Of a DNA stretch of 64,000 nt, positions 51,299 to 60,844 are shown in pieces. Positions within the stretch are counted from its first letter, which is position 1, and the number at the start of each line of letters is the position of its first letter. The DNA comes from Branchiostoma floridae (taxonomy: Eukaryota; Chordata; Leptocardii; Amphioxiformes; Branchiostomatidae). The stretch lies in contig NC_049986.1 in NCBI RefSeq assembly GCF_000003815.2, forward strand, positions 14,604,410 through 14,668,409, written 5' to 3'. Position numbers and translations under genes: made by a program. The notes under the pieces were generated by a model. That model did no database searches, had not been told where the DNA came from, and was given only the letters and a program-made list of their open reading frames with translations.

Positions 51299-53236
51299 TT
51301 AATAAAGCTTCATAGGATAGAGACGTGGGCTGGGCATGTCCTCTACAGGTTTCCATGGCAACTGATGGTGAGGTGGTCGCCAGGATGGCGAGTCAGACCC
51401 CCCTGATGTTACCCCTTGACCTTTGTACTCTGACCTAAACCTGTGATGTAACAGACCTCCATGTGGCCTCACAACAACCCCATTACCCTGTTGGTAGTTG
51501 ATTAAAGTGTTACCACGAGGTAGCTGGTAGTCGAGGTAGTCTATAATATCCATACTGCGATAACCCTGCTCCACATAGCCTGGCTCCACACACAACTGTG
51601 GGTGGGGGACCTGGGGATGGAGGTCAGCATAGGTGTGCCAGGACGGGAAGAAGACTGGACTAGCAGGTACTGAGGAGGGCTGTCCCGGCTCTACAGAGAC
51701 CTGTAGTGTCTCCTGGGTAGGAAAACGAAAAGATGGGGAAATGATTACAATGTCTTGATTATCAACTTAATGACGGTTCACCGCCCGGCGCTCGGACCGG
51801 CAGCCTCGCGGGCCGGACGGCTTTCACGTAGGCGGACCGTGTGGACTACCCTCGGACCGGTCTGAACCGTTCGGGGCGAGTTGATTTTCACACAGGTAGT
51901 TTAAAAGCAACTTACCTGTATGAAAATTGACCCAATCAGCACCAATTTCAAAAATCACAAAACTGATAATATCATACATGTATTCAACAGCGAGAAAAGC
52001 GATGATTGACAACAAAATAACAAACCTGTTGGTTTGCTAAGTAGAATTCGTCCCCTTGTTGTCTATGGTTGATGTAATGGGCTTCCTGACTGTCAGGTTG
52101 CATAGCATCAACTTCCATAGGAGCTACTTTATCCTGTGACTCATAAGGTGTATGGGGTTTTATGGCAATATCATTACTAGAAATCTCTGGCCTTTCTTCT
52201 AATGTTTGGTGTTTAGATGTCACTTCAACTGAAACAGGTGTTTTTCTCTTTTCCTTTTCTGCCTGCACCAAGAAGCTATGCTGCTTTCTCATCAGTTGAC
52301 AGAGTTCCTGTTGGACTTCATTGAAGTACTTCCTCCCAATGAAAATCTTCTCAGGCTTCAATGATTCCAGAAGGTTGGTTGAAATCTTAGAGAAGGATGG
52401 TTTTTCTGGCAGTGTGGTGGATGGTTTTGGAGGGCTGGCTGGGGTTATAGGCTCAATTTCCATTGCTGAAGATGTTATCACAGAAGCTGGGGTAGATGTT
52501 TTGACTTGTTTGATTACCGGAGTATAGAGAGGTTCCAGAGATAGATCTGGGCTTTGTACTATGTTCTGATGCAGGTTCTGTCCAGGAGGACTGTACTCTA
52601 GATCCTGCAACCGAACAGGCTTGCTTAGCTCTGCATCTGACAAATCCAAAATCTTTCTCATGTCTTCTTCAGCTTTGGCATGAGTCTCTTTAGAGATGTG
52701 AATCCCTTGACGATGGATGGCTTCAGACCTCTTGCCTTTGTTGAAGATGCCTATCTTCTGAGTTAACCTACTCCGTGTGATGAGTGCAGCATTGTTACCA
52801 TGATTGACATCCTTTAATGCAGACCTCTCCATCTTAGCTCGTTCTGTAGCATCATTTAGAGCTCTTGTTTTCTTCTTGAATTCTGCTTTTTCTTGGCGGT
52901 CAACCTTTCTTTGGCTGTGGTCAACACTCTTGCTCCTACCTCTGGTTCGTCTGTGGCGAGTCTTTTGCACAGCTCTCGTATCCATCTTGTTAGTCTCTGC
53001 TATGTCTACTGCAATGCCAGTCGTATGATTTTTTGCTTCTCTTCTTCTCTTTCTGTCTGAGTCCTTTCTTCTGTCAGAGGTAGAAGAGTGAGCTAAGGTG
53101 TCTTGGTGTTTCTGGAACACCTTGAGGATTGCTTTCCTCTGCTGGCTGGGGTCAGCATCAGATGGTAGCCTCTTCAGAGTCTTCAGTTGCCTGTGTTTTG
53201 AATATTTTCCCATGAATTTGGATATTCAAAGCTTTC
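51299..53236 (-). CDS. Unrecognised 533-residue basic protein (two coding exons)
   Basis: The coding exons are complement 53213-52026 (396 codons, in an exon beginning at acceptor 53237) and complement 51712-51299 (138 codons including the stop). The CAG|gttt donor and ccCAG|GAG acceptor join in phase 0. The start MGKYSKHRQLKTLKRLP follows a short 5' UTR. The N-terminal third is very Lys/Arg-rich, with DRKRRREAK near residue 53 and TRHRRTRGRSKS near 85, which look like nuclear or nucleolar signals. The middle is Ser/Thr/Pro-rich. A helical stretch (FNEVQQELCQLMRKQHSFL) sits near residue 315. The C-terminal exon is rich in Tyr, Pro and His. I do not recognise the family. The gene shares a divergent promoter with the RING gene. 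Confidence 0.8.
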
Positions 53237-53804
53237 CTGCAGAAAAGAAATGGTGATAAGCAAGGCAGAAATCAGAAAGCGTTTTATCAAAGAGTTTTAG
53301 ATGGGCTTTGACTTTGAGTAAGGAGTAGCACACGCACTAATTTATAATAGGCTCAACAATCCTATCAACTCAGTTGCTCAAAATGCTACGCATCTTTTCT
53401 AATTGTTATATAAAAGGAAATATCTGCGGCCTGGTTGTGTTTCTAATTAAAATTTGGTAGAACTCCACATTTCGCAAATTCAGTATCGGACAAATGTTTT
53501 GAAGCGCTTTATGACGTGCTTTCAACACAGTCGGTCACAAAACGCAATCATAACCATCACCTACGCGTGATGCAATTGGTGTAATAATTTATCTCCCTCG
53601 CCGTCGCTACTAACAGAGGATGCCACTTTCTCTGAAAGTTTTCTGCTGAACTTTGCGTTAACTTCGATATAAAAAAAAGAGGCATTGCTGTGCAAAGCTG
53701 CGCCCGATTTGCATGCTCAAGTAATGCACCATGTATTCGACAGATTTGGCATCTTCAGCTACATGAGCTAACGCGTGAAAATACACGAATTTGTACGTCC
53801 TTAC

Positions 53805-53935
53805 CTCTCAAAAAGAATGCAGAAGTAGACATTTTCCAGCCTCCCTCAAATCGAACCCCCACCCAGCTGCGAAGTGTCATGGCGCACGCTTCGATCTATT
53901 TCTGTAACTGCAATATCATTGGCTAATCTGGGAGG
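53805..53935 (-). other. Predicted 5' UTR exon of the minus-strand gene
   Basis: On the minus strand GAGAG is followed by a strong donor gtaagg at 53804, and an acceptor ttttctgcag precedes exon 2 at 53237. Splicing would create a short upstream reading frame (starting ATGTCTACT at about 53834) that stops before the main ATG. The upstream end of this exon is a guess. Confidence 0.45.
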
Positions 53936-54434
53936 TAACTTCGCTATCTGACCAATGGCAGCTAAGGTTACTGTCGGCCAAATAATTTTCATTAATCGGC
54001 AAAAGATTATTCAAACGTCGATAACAGTTAAATTTCGATTTTTTGTGTGTAATACATACACGAAGACTACGTGTCCAATGTAGGGTGACGTGTTGAATTT
54101 TCAGTAATATTTTGACACAACAATATTTTTGACCAATCAGAGTCGTGCAAGTCGTACAAGGCAAGGTCAATCACGGTCAATGAACTTGCTTGAAAAAATT
54201 AAAGGAACAAGCTGATCTTTCTGTAACGCACGTTTTTAATGTTTATAAACCTTCCTCACAATGTAAGCCGAAATCAAAGGCTATTTCAATATTACATATC
54301 TAACAATTTTCAGTGACGTCATTTGATGAACCAATCAAATGGAGCGTAACGGATAGGAAACGTCAAAAAGGAAACGGCAGAATTCGAAACGATTGTAACG
54401 CTTTTGGAACTTAGCAACAACCTGTTTGTTTTGC
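53900..54434. promoter_or_regulatory. Divergent promoter with CCAAT boxes and a CRE
   Basis: Four CCAAT/ATTGG motifs are present (near 53918, 53951, 54132 and 54331), plus TGACGTCA at 54314-54321 just beside the last one. The layout fits an NF-Y-type bidirectional promoter between the minus-strand basic-protein gene and the plus-strand RING gene. Start sites are not defined. Confidence 0.5.
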
Positions 54435-54517
54435 ATGCGACCACCATACATCGTCCAGTTCTCAACCACGGGGTCCAAACCAACTGCGTTGCTCGGTAAG
54501 GCGTCAACAGGCCAAAG
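54435..54517 (+). CDS. Possible first coding exon of the RING gene
   Basis: ATG at 54435 opens 27 codons (MRPPYIVQFSTTG onward) ending in AG before donor gtaagg at 54518. Spliced to the acceptor at 55061, it runs in frame into the RING exon and adds about 33 residues. The start context is weak (tttgcATGc), so this may be 5' UTR. Confidence 0.4.
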
Positions 54518-55077
54518 GTAAGGTACTAAACGCTATTGTTGTTATAATGTGGTGACCTAGTGTGCTTTCCAACTGCGAACGACATGCCCCTTCCCGCTCG
54601 TCTGGTATTATTAACATGTTATGTACTAGTAATTGACACAAGATAAGTTGGATATTTGGCTAAAGTCAACTTTACGTTATGTGCTGATTTTATGTACAGT
54701 CAAACCTGTCTATAGCGGCCACTCAAGGGAATGGAGAAATATGGCCACTGAAATGTTGATCAATTGACCATGAGCAAGCTACACATGTTTTCAGTTCCCA
54801 CTTATCTTTCTCACCAAGTAACATTGTCTCGATTGGTAAATTCACCGACAAAGACTTGCACTTAAATGCTCAAGGCATGCATACCTTCTGCTACTGTGAA
54901 CCTTCTGATGATGCTAACATCAACCTAGCTGCAGTGACTATAGCTAGAGTTACAATATAACCCCTATTGTATAGGAATATAAGACAGTCAACAACAGTCG
55001 CACCGCGACCACCTTAAATACATGTAAAAACGATTATATCATAAACAATGTATTTTTACAGTGACGTCACCGAGACT

Positions 55078-58000
55078 ATGGACGACCCCACAAATAGGGC
55101 TGACAACAGTAGTCGCCAGTCATCCACATCATCCCACCCGATCAGCCCCTCTCCCCAGCCAGTCTGTGGCATTTGTCATGGGAAGTTCTGGAACCCTAAA
55201 GGCCTGAATTGTTTTCACACCTTCTGTAGAGACTGCCTGCAGCAAAATGCTCGCATCAGGGGTCAGCCTGCACGGATAACTTGTCCCACTTGTCTAGATG
55301 AATTCTTGCTTCCTGAAAATGGCATTGAAGGTTTACCAGTCAACATCTTCCTGGATCCGATTAGGAAAGCCAAGGAGCTGGCAGCTTTTAATGCCAACTT
55401 GTACAAAGCAAAAATGAAGACCAGATACAATTGTGCTGATCACTGCAGCAAGTTAGAATGCCAGCAAAGCTCCCCTTCAGATCTCACAGATTTGGAAACC
55501 CTTGTACAGAGCTGTAGGGCAAAGCTGCAAGAAAGACACCTGGTGATGAAGAAACTCAATCAGCATGGCATAGAGATGAAACACAACATGCTAGAAATAA
55601 AGCAGCAAGTAAAGGACTTTGTACAGCAAATCATCTCAGACTTAAACCATGAAGAACTAAGGCTGATGAATGATCTGGACAGCAGATATAGGAAGAATGA
55701 GTCAGCATTATCAAAGGCAAAAGTGTCAATAGAGAGAACCAATGACTTCCTGCAAGAAGCCTGCAACAATGCAGAGAAGCTTTGTGGTGATTGTCCCAAT
55801 GCCAACACAATATGCCTCAGTCAAATGGAACTGTCAGACTTACTAGCGGAATTGTCAAAACCGTTTAACATAGAAGAATTCCACTTCCTTCCCATCACTC
55901 AGAACATCATGGTCAAAGGACTTGGCAGTATTGTTACCAGCCCAAAACAAATTCCTACTGATGAGTTAAAAGCTATTCATTATGGTGGATTCCTAACCAA
56001 TGACACTACAGTGAAGAAAGCACAGACCACAGTCACCAAAAACAGCAATGGTAGCAGTTCTAAGGTGTTGGTGACCAATGTATGCAATCCAGATGTCAAG
56101 TCAAACCATGTATCAGGGAAAGAAAAGAAGATGCTAGACCAGAATAGGAAGACATCTGATGAGACCATTCCCCATAAGACATATGATGAGACCATTCCCC
56201 GGAAGACTGCTGATGAGACCATTCCCCATAAGACCCGGAAGACAGCTGATGAGACCATTCCCCAGAAGACAGCTGATGGGACCATTCCCCATAAGACCCG
56301 GAAGACAGCTGATGAGACCATTCCCCGGAAGACAGCTGATGAGACCATTCCCCAGAAGACAGCTGATGAGACCATTCCCCATAAGACATCTGATGAGACC
56401 ATTCCCCGGAAGACTGCTGATGAGACCATTCCCCATAAGACCCGGAAGACAGCTGATGAGACCATTCCCCAGAAGACAGCTGATGGGACCATTCCCCAGA
56501 AGACCCGGAAGACAGCTGATGAGACCATTCCCCAGAAGACAGCTGATGAGACCATTCCCCATAAGACATCTGATGAGACCATTCCCCAAAAGACAGCTGA
56601 TGAGACTATTCCCCAGAAGACAGCTGATGAAACAATTGCCCTGAAGACAGCTGACAAGACCAGTACTCGAAACAGAAACAATCATTCAGTGACAACAGCT
56701 GTTTCAAGGGAATTAAAGGTGATCACAGCCCATCCAGGGAGACATGATGCAACCATCCCAAGACACATAAGTGTAAGCAAGAACACAAGTTCTACTTCCA
56801 GGGCTATAGCCCAAGAGAAAAGAAACAATTCTTTGAAAAAAGCCAACCCAAGGGAAACCACTTTGTTAAAAGCTGCTAATACAAGACATCATCTGAAAGA
56901 TGGCACAAAAATTCCAAGACCTGCACGTGTACCCGACTCCAGCAAGGACAACCCTGTGGATGATAAAAGTGATTTCCTTCCCCCTATCAAGCTTAATGAC
57001 ATTGAGCTTACCCTTAGAAATACCAATAGCAACTCCAGAAGGTTAAACTACTTCAGACCAGTTCCGCAAAAATTCAACAGTCCTTCCATGCCAGCTTCAA
57101 AGGAAAGCAATGTCAAATCAAACCACCAGAAACCAACTCAGCAGAAAGGTAACAACAACAGTTCTTCCACATCAGTGCCAAGTTCAACATCAGCAGATAA
57201 GGACAAAACTGACAGCTGCAAAGGAAACAGTGACAAATCAAACAACCAGAAAGCACCTCGACCAAAAGGTAACAAACACAGTCCTTCCACACCAGTGCCC
57301 AGTTCAACATCAGGAGACCAGGACAAATCAGACTGCAAAGGAAGTTTAAACTTCCTGAAAGCCTTTTGGCAGAAAGGTGACAAATACAGCCCTTCCATAT
57401 CAGTGCCAAGTTCAACATCAGGACAGGCAGACAAGGACAAAACAGATGTTTGCAAAGGAAACAATGTCCAGTCAGACCACAAGAAAGCAGCTATACAGAA
57501 AGGTAAGAACTGCAGTCCTTCGATATCAGCACCAAGTTCAACATTGGCAGATAAAGACAAAAAAGGTTGCAAAATCACACCATTGCCACAAGAGGGAAGT
57601 GGAACTTATCATCCAAATGATGAGTGGTCACGAGCCACTAAGTCCAGGGGTAAGGCAAAGGCGAACATGCCATTCTCCAAGTCTGACACTGCAATACCTA
57701 CTGAGACTAGTGGGAACTGTGATAGTAAGAAGGATGACAAACCATCACAAGCAGCAAACCAGCGCACCAAAGGCAAGTCATTCTTCAATTTTTTTTCACA
57801 AAAAGCTAAGAAAACCAAAGATAAAAATGAGTCACCTAGGCATTCTGACCATGCCCGCATTCTGGCAAAATGCAACCAGCGACACATGACAGAGGGCAGT
57901 CCCCCCAACAAGATAGAAGTGAAGCCGAGTCCATATGAAACAGCTTATCCCACTGTTCGGTCTTCTATTACAACGAAGAATGGACAAGCCCATCCCAACA

Positions 58001-58224
58001 ATACAGATGCCAAACACCAGCAACAGCGCAGAAGCCTTCCACTCAGTCAACAGCACAGACAAGTCATCAATGCATACACAGCATCTGTCCGCCCATCAAG
58101 TCGGTCTAAAGGTTGGCCTCGTGCAACTCGTCATCAACGAAGTGTGCAAAGAAATGTCATGACCGAACAGAACAGTCATCGTAATTTCTTGACTAAAAAC
58201 TTACACCAATATGTAAATGATTGA
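55078..58224 (+). CDS. RING-finger, coiled-coil (TRIM-like) protein with two tandem-repeat arrays
   Basis: This is a probable E3 ubiquitin ligase of 1,048 residues. A C3HC4 RING has C30, C33, C45, H47, C50, C53, C69 and C72 (VCGICHGKFW, CFHTFCRDC, CPTC), followed by GLPVNIFL, which is typical after TRIM-family RINGs. No clear B-box follows. A long coiled coil spans about 135-245. Residues 360-524 are about 17 copies of a nine-residue unit (consensus TADETIPQK), four with an extra RKT. Residues about 676-834 are four copies of a roughly 40-residue unit with KGN, SPS, VPSSTS and DKxDxCKGN. The rest is basic and Ser-rich. I chose ATG 55078 (good context) because the acceptor at 55061 removes the earlier in-exon ATG at 55048. 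An upstream exon start is possible. The RING and coiled coil are certain; substrate and family name are not. Confidence 0.88.
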   Translation: MDDPTNRADNSSRQSSTSSHPISPSPQPVCGICHGKFWNPKGLNCFHTFCRDCLQQNARIRGQPARITCPTCLDEFLLPENGIEGLPVNIFLDPIRKAKELAAFNANLYKAKMKTRYNCADHCSKLECQQSSPSDLTDLETLVQSCRAKLQERHLVMKKLNQHGIEMKHNMLEIKQQVKDFVQQIISDLNHEELRLMNDLDSRYRKNESALSKAKVSIERTNDFLQEACNNAEKLCGDCPNANTICLSQMELSDLLAELSKPFNIEEFHFLPITQNIMVKGLGSIVTSPKQIPTDELKAIHYGGFLTNDTTVKKAQTTVTKNSNGSSSKVLVTNVCNPDVKSNHVSGKEKKMLDQNRKTSDETIPHKTYDETIPRKTADETIPHKTRKTADETIPQKTADGTIPHKTRKTADETIPRKTADETIPQKTADETIPHKTSDETIPRKTADETIPHKTRKTADETIPQKTADGTIPQKTRKTADETIPQKTADETIPHKTSDETIPQKTADETIPQKTADETIALKTADKTSTRNRNNHSVTTAVSRELKVITAHPGRHDATIPRHISVSKNTSSTSRAIAQEKRNNSLKKANPRETTLLKAANTRHHLKDGTKIPRPARVPDSSKDNPVDDKSDFLPPIKLNDIELTLRNTNSNSRRLNYFRPVPQKFNSPSMPASKESNVKSNHQKPTQQKGNNNSSSTSVPSSTSADKDKTDSCKGNSDKSNNQKAPRPKGNKHSPSTPVPSSTSGDQDKSDCKGSLNFLKAFWQKGDKYSPSISVPSSTSGQADKDKTDVCKGNNVQSDHKKAAIQKGKNCSPSISAPSSTLADKDKKGCKITPLPQEGSGTYHPNDEWSRATKSRGKAKANMPFSKSDTAIPTETSGNCDSKKDDKPSQAANQRTKGKSFFNFFSQKAKKTKDKNESPRHSDHARILAKCNQRHMTEGSPPNKIEVKPSPYETAYPTVRSSITTKNGQAHPNNTDAKHQQQRRSLPLSQQHRQVINAYTASVRPSSRSKGWPRATRHQRSVQRNVMTEQNSHRNFLTKNLHQYVND
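56155..56650 (+). repeat. Coding minisatellite, 27-bp unit (DETIP array)
   Basis: About 17 units of 27 bp, four extended by 9 bp, lie inside the RING gene. The order of H, R, Q and G variants repeats twice, so a block of six to seven units was itself duplicated. Because the period is a multiple of three and lacks stops, long but meaningless frames are also open on both strands here. Confidence 0.95.
57103..57580 (+). repeat. Second coding tandem repeat in the RING gene, four units
   Basis: Four degenerate copies each contain an AAAGGTAA/GACAAA-type start (QKG[ND]), CCTTCC (SPS), AGTTCAACATC (SSTS) and TGCAAAGGAA (CKG). Unit length is about 114-129 bp. The copies are more diverged than those of the DETIP array. 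Confidence 0.85.
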
Positions 58225-58437
58225 TTCATGTGGTTAAGAGTGGCAAATTTGTTGACCTTGGATTAAACAAAAACTTCATGCAAAGTCTTGTCAATGTTGT
58301 TTATTTTACATGCTGTCATTACATACCAGCATTGATACAAGTGGTCCTAGTATCACACACGTGTTCTAGTATATGGCCCTCGCAGGTTGATTTCCCCTGT
58401 AGTATCAATTTAATATTTAATTTACCACAGACTATAC

Positions 58438-58443
58438 AATAAA
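58438..58443 (+). terminator. Polyadenylation signal of the RING gene
   Basis: AATAAA about 215 bases after the RING stop codon. Confidence 0.6.
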
Positions 58444-58566
58444 TAAGTCATCTGATTACCAGTAGGAAATAATTTTTTTTCAAAAAGAATACCCACTGCC
58501 TGAGCCTCCCTAAATTTATCCTAAGCCAATGGTCTTAAGATTTTGGACACAGTAACAAACAGATGC

Positions 58567-58591
58567 TTTATTCATTTTTAAACTTTTTATT
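58567..58591 (-). terminator. Two minus-strand polyadenylation signals
   Basis: TTTATT at 58567-58572 and 58586-58591 read as AATAAA on the minus strand. They would end the transcript of the endocytic gene about 2.2 kb after its stop, only about 125 bp from the RING gene's signal on the other strand. Confidence 0.45.
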
Positions 58592-60844
58592 CATCCTATA
58601 GCAATTCTGCATGTTTTGACAGCATGTATAGGCACAAAGACTGACTCTGATCACACAAGACAGCTCTAAAACATAACAGGAGGAAAATATTCCACAAATC
58701 TTTATCTAAAATACAAGTCCCGTCCACCGTTGTGCCTTGTCATGGGCCTGCCTGTTCATGGGATAATGACATTGGTGCAACAACAAAAAATCCAAATTTT
58801 ACACGAGCCATTCTATTGAATGTAACCTTTACATCTTTGTAGCACGTCCAAAGTGCTGTAGCAGAAGAGCAGAGCACACCGAAGACAGTAAAATGATAAA
58901 GATTTCTTGCACACTATAAAAATGACCATTCCTACCAAAGTGATCCTTCCAAATACTTCTTACAATTGAAAAGTTAACCTAGTGATTTTTGCAACTACAA
59001 TACAGAACTGATATATACATGTATTCAAAAAAAGTATTGATGTATATACATAATTCACTATTCATATCTTGGTGTCAAAATACTGAGTGGCAATTTCCAA
59101 ACTAGCTATTACGTTAGCCTCATTTGCACACTTCTAGCAGCTCAGGATTTTCTGTTTTTTGTGGGAGAGCTGCTTTGTGATTTTCAACATAGGGTAAGGC
59201 TCTCTTATGCTGGGTGGGAGCATGAAACTTACTCTCCCAGCTTTGAGAACTTTACCACATGTTGAAAATCAGTGCTCTTGCTATGAACGAAAAAGCCATT
59301 GCTGCTAAAAGTCTGCAAAGAAGGCTATTCTTATGGCAAATCAAAGATAGTAGTAATTCCATACTTAGCATGGAAACCATTTCACCGCTGGAATTCTTAA
59401 AGAACAGTTCAACACAGTCAAGTCATATCATGTAAATCAGCATGAAGTTGTATTGCACTTGCACTTTCATCAACCCACTCACCTCATTGTATTAGGAAAA
59501 AATTCTGGCTATCACCATTTTCAGGGGGTTTTAACATTTTTTTCTTCACACCAAAGATCGAGGGTATCAGCACTTTTCCCGACTGGTCTGGTTATGAATG
59601 TACTTTAGCCATACATGTCAATTCTGAAATGTGGAACTGTCTATGGCATTGTCATTGTTTAACACATACTCCAGACACATTGCTTGATCACTTTACCCCT
59701 TAGCCAATTCCAATCAGGACAAAAATTTATGCATTTCCCCAACACATTCCAAACCAAACAGAAAACACTTTTTCCTGAACATTACACTTTGTTGGTAGAG
59801 CAGCATCTAATTCCTGTTTAGCTAATAGTAGCAAAGTGTTTTTGTCATCAGAAGCTGCATTTTCATTTCTACTTTCTCCTACAGTATGATCCCACGTAAA
59901 ACTCTTTTCAATCTACTGCTTCTGCATCAATGGGTGGAAGTAATATGTACATGTACTTAGTCATTCTGTACACCCAGTTTAAATCCTTTCCATTATAAGC
60001 CAAGAACACTTGACATACATGTGATGTAAATCTGCTACACTGCAAGATGGCAGTGACAAGCACTGAAATTGATAAAAGATACAAGTACATGTACTGTACA
60101 GTCAACAGTGAATGTTTGCATATTGTTAAAATCAGACCATACACTAGATGTGCCCCAGAACACTTCAGTTCATATTACACATTGTGACAGACACATCATA
60201 CTTGCAGGTGTTCAATCATTGAATTAAAATTTATCTTCAATATGTCATTGACAGACTTGCAAAAATGTCAACAGGGTAGAGAGACTTGAGAGTTTAAAAT
60301 GTTACTGATTATAAAAAGCAGACAATGCTGTAAAATGAGTAAGTTTGGTGAGAGTTTTGTGGTAGTTTTGGCTTGACTGGGATTATGTGTTGTGCTACAC
60401 TATAGCTTTGCTAAAATACATATTGAAAGCCTTTTACAGATTTGATACAATGGATACAGCAATAGATCACTGAATAATACAATTACCTAAATGCAAATTC
60501 ATCAATATATAACTATTGACATAGACCAACTTTACAGAAATGATACATGTACATAAACAGAAAGTACAAAGTGATTCGAGACAAATATTGCAGCCTAGTT
60601 TCTCCTTCAGCTTTACGAAGCAAGAAAACTGATTTAAGTGGAAGCTTTGACATATTTGACTCTTACTTATCAACATGTATATCATACAGCATGTCTACCA
60701 TACTGGTTTTACCTAAGGCTTCTGAGTCTGATAGACATCAACAAGGCCAAATGGAGGTACAATCTAGAATGTGAATACAGTGTCTATGCCTGGGAGGCAT
60801 TTTTGTATTATTATTATAGAGCAGGTGCATAATGGGAACAAAAG
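58592..60844 (-). other. Probable long 3' UTR of the minus-strand endocytic gene
   Basis: No reading frame with recognisable content. The stretch lies between the stop at 60845 and the minus-strand AATAAA signals. A 20-base inverted repeat involving GAGAGCTGC/ATTTTCAACATRKGGTAA near 59165-59270 was noticed. No gene is seen. Confidence 0.4.

Noticed and set aside
55980..56685. Long open frames on the minus strand and in another plus frame through the DETIP array
   Set aside because: They exist only because a 27-bp repeat without stops stays open in several frames; the RING frame is the one continuous with real domains.
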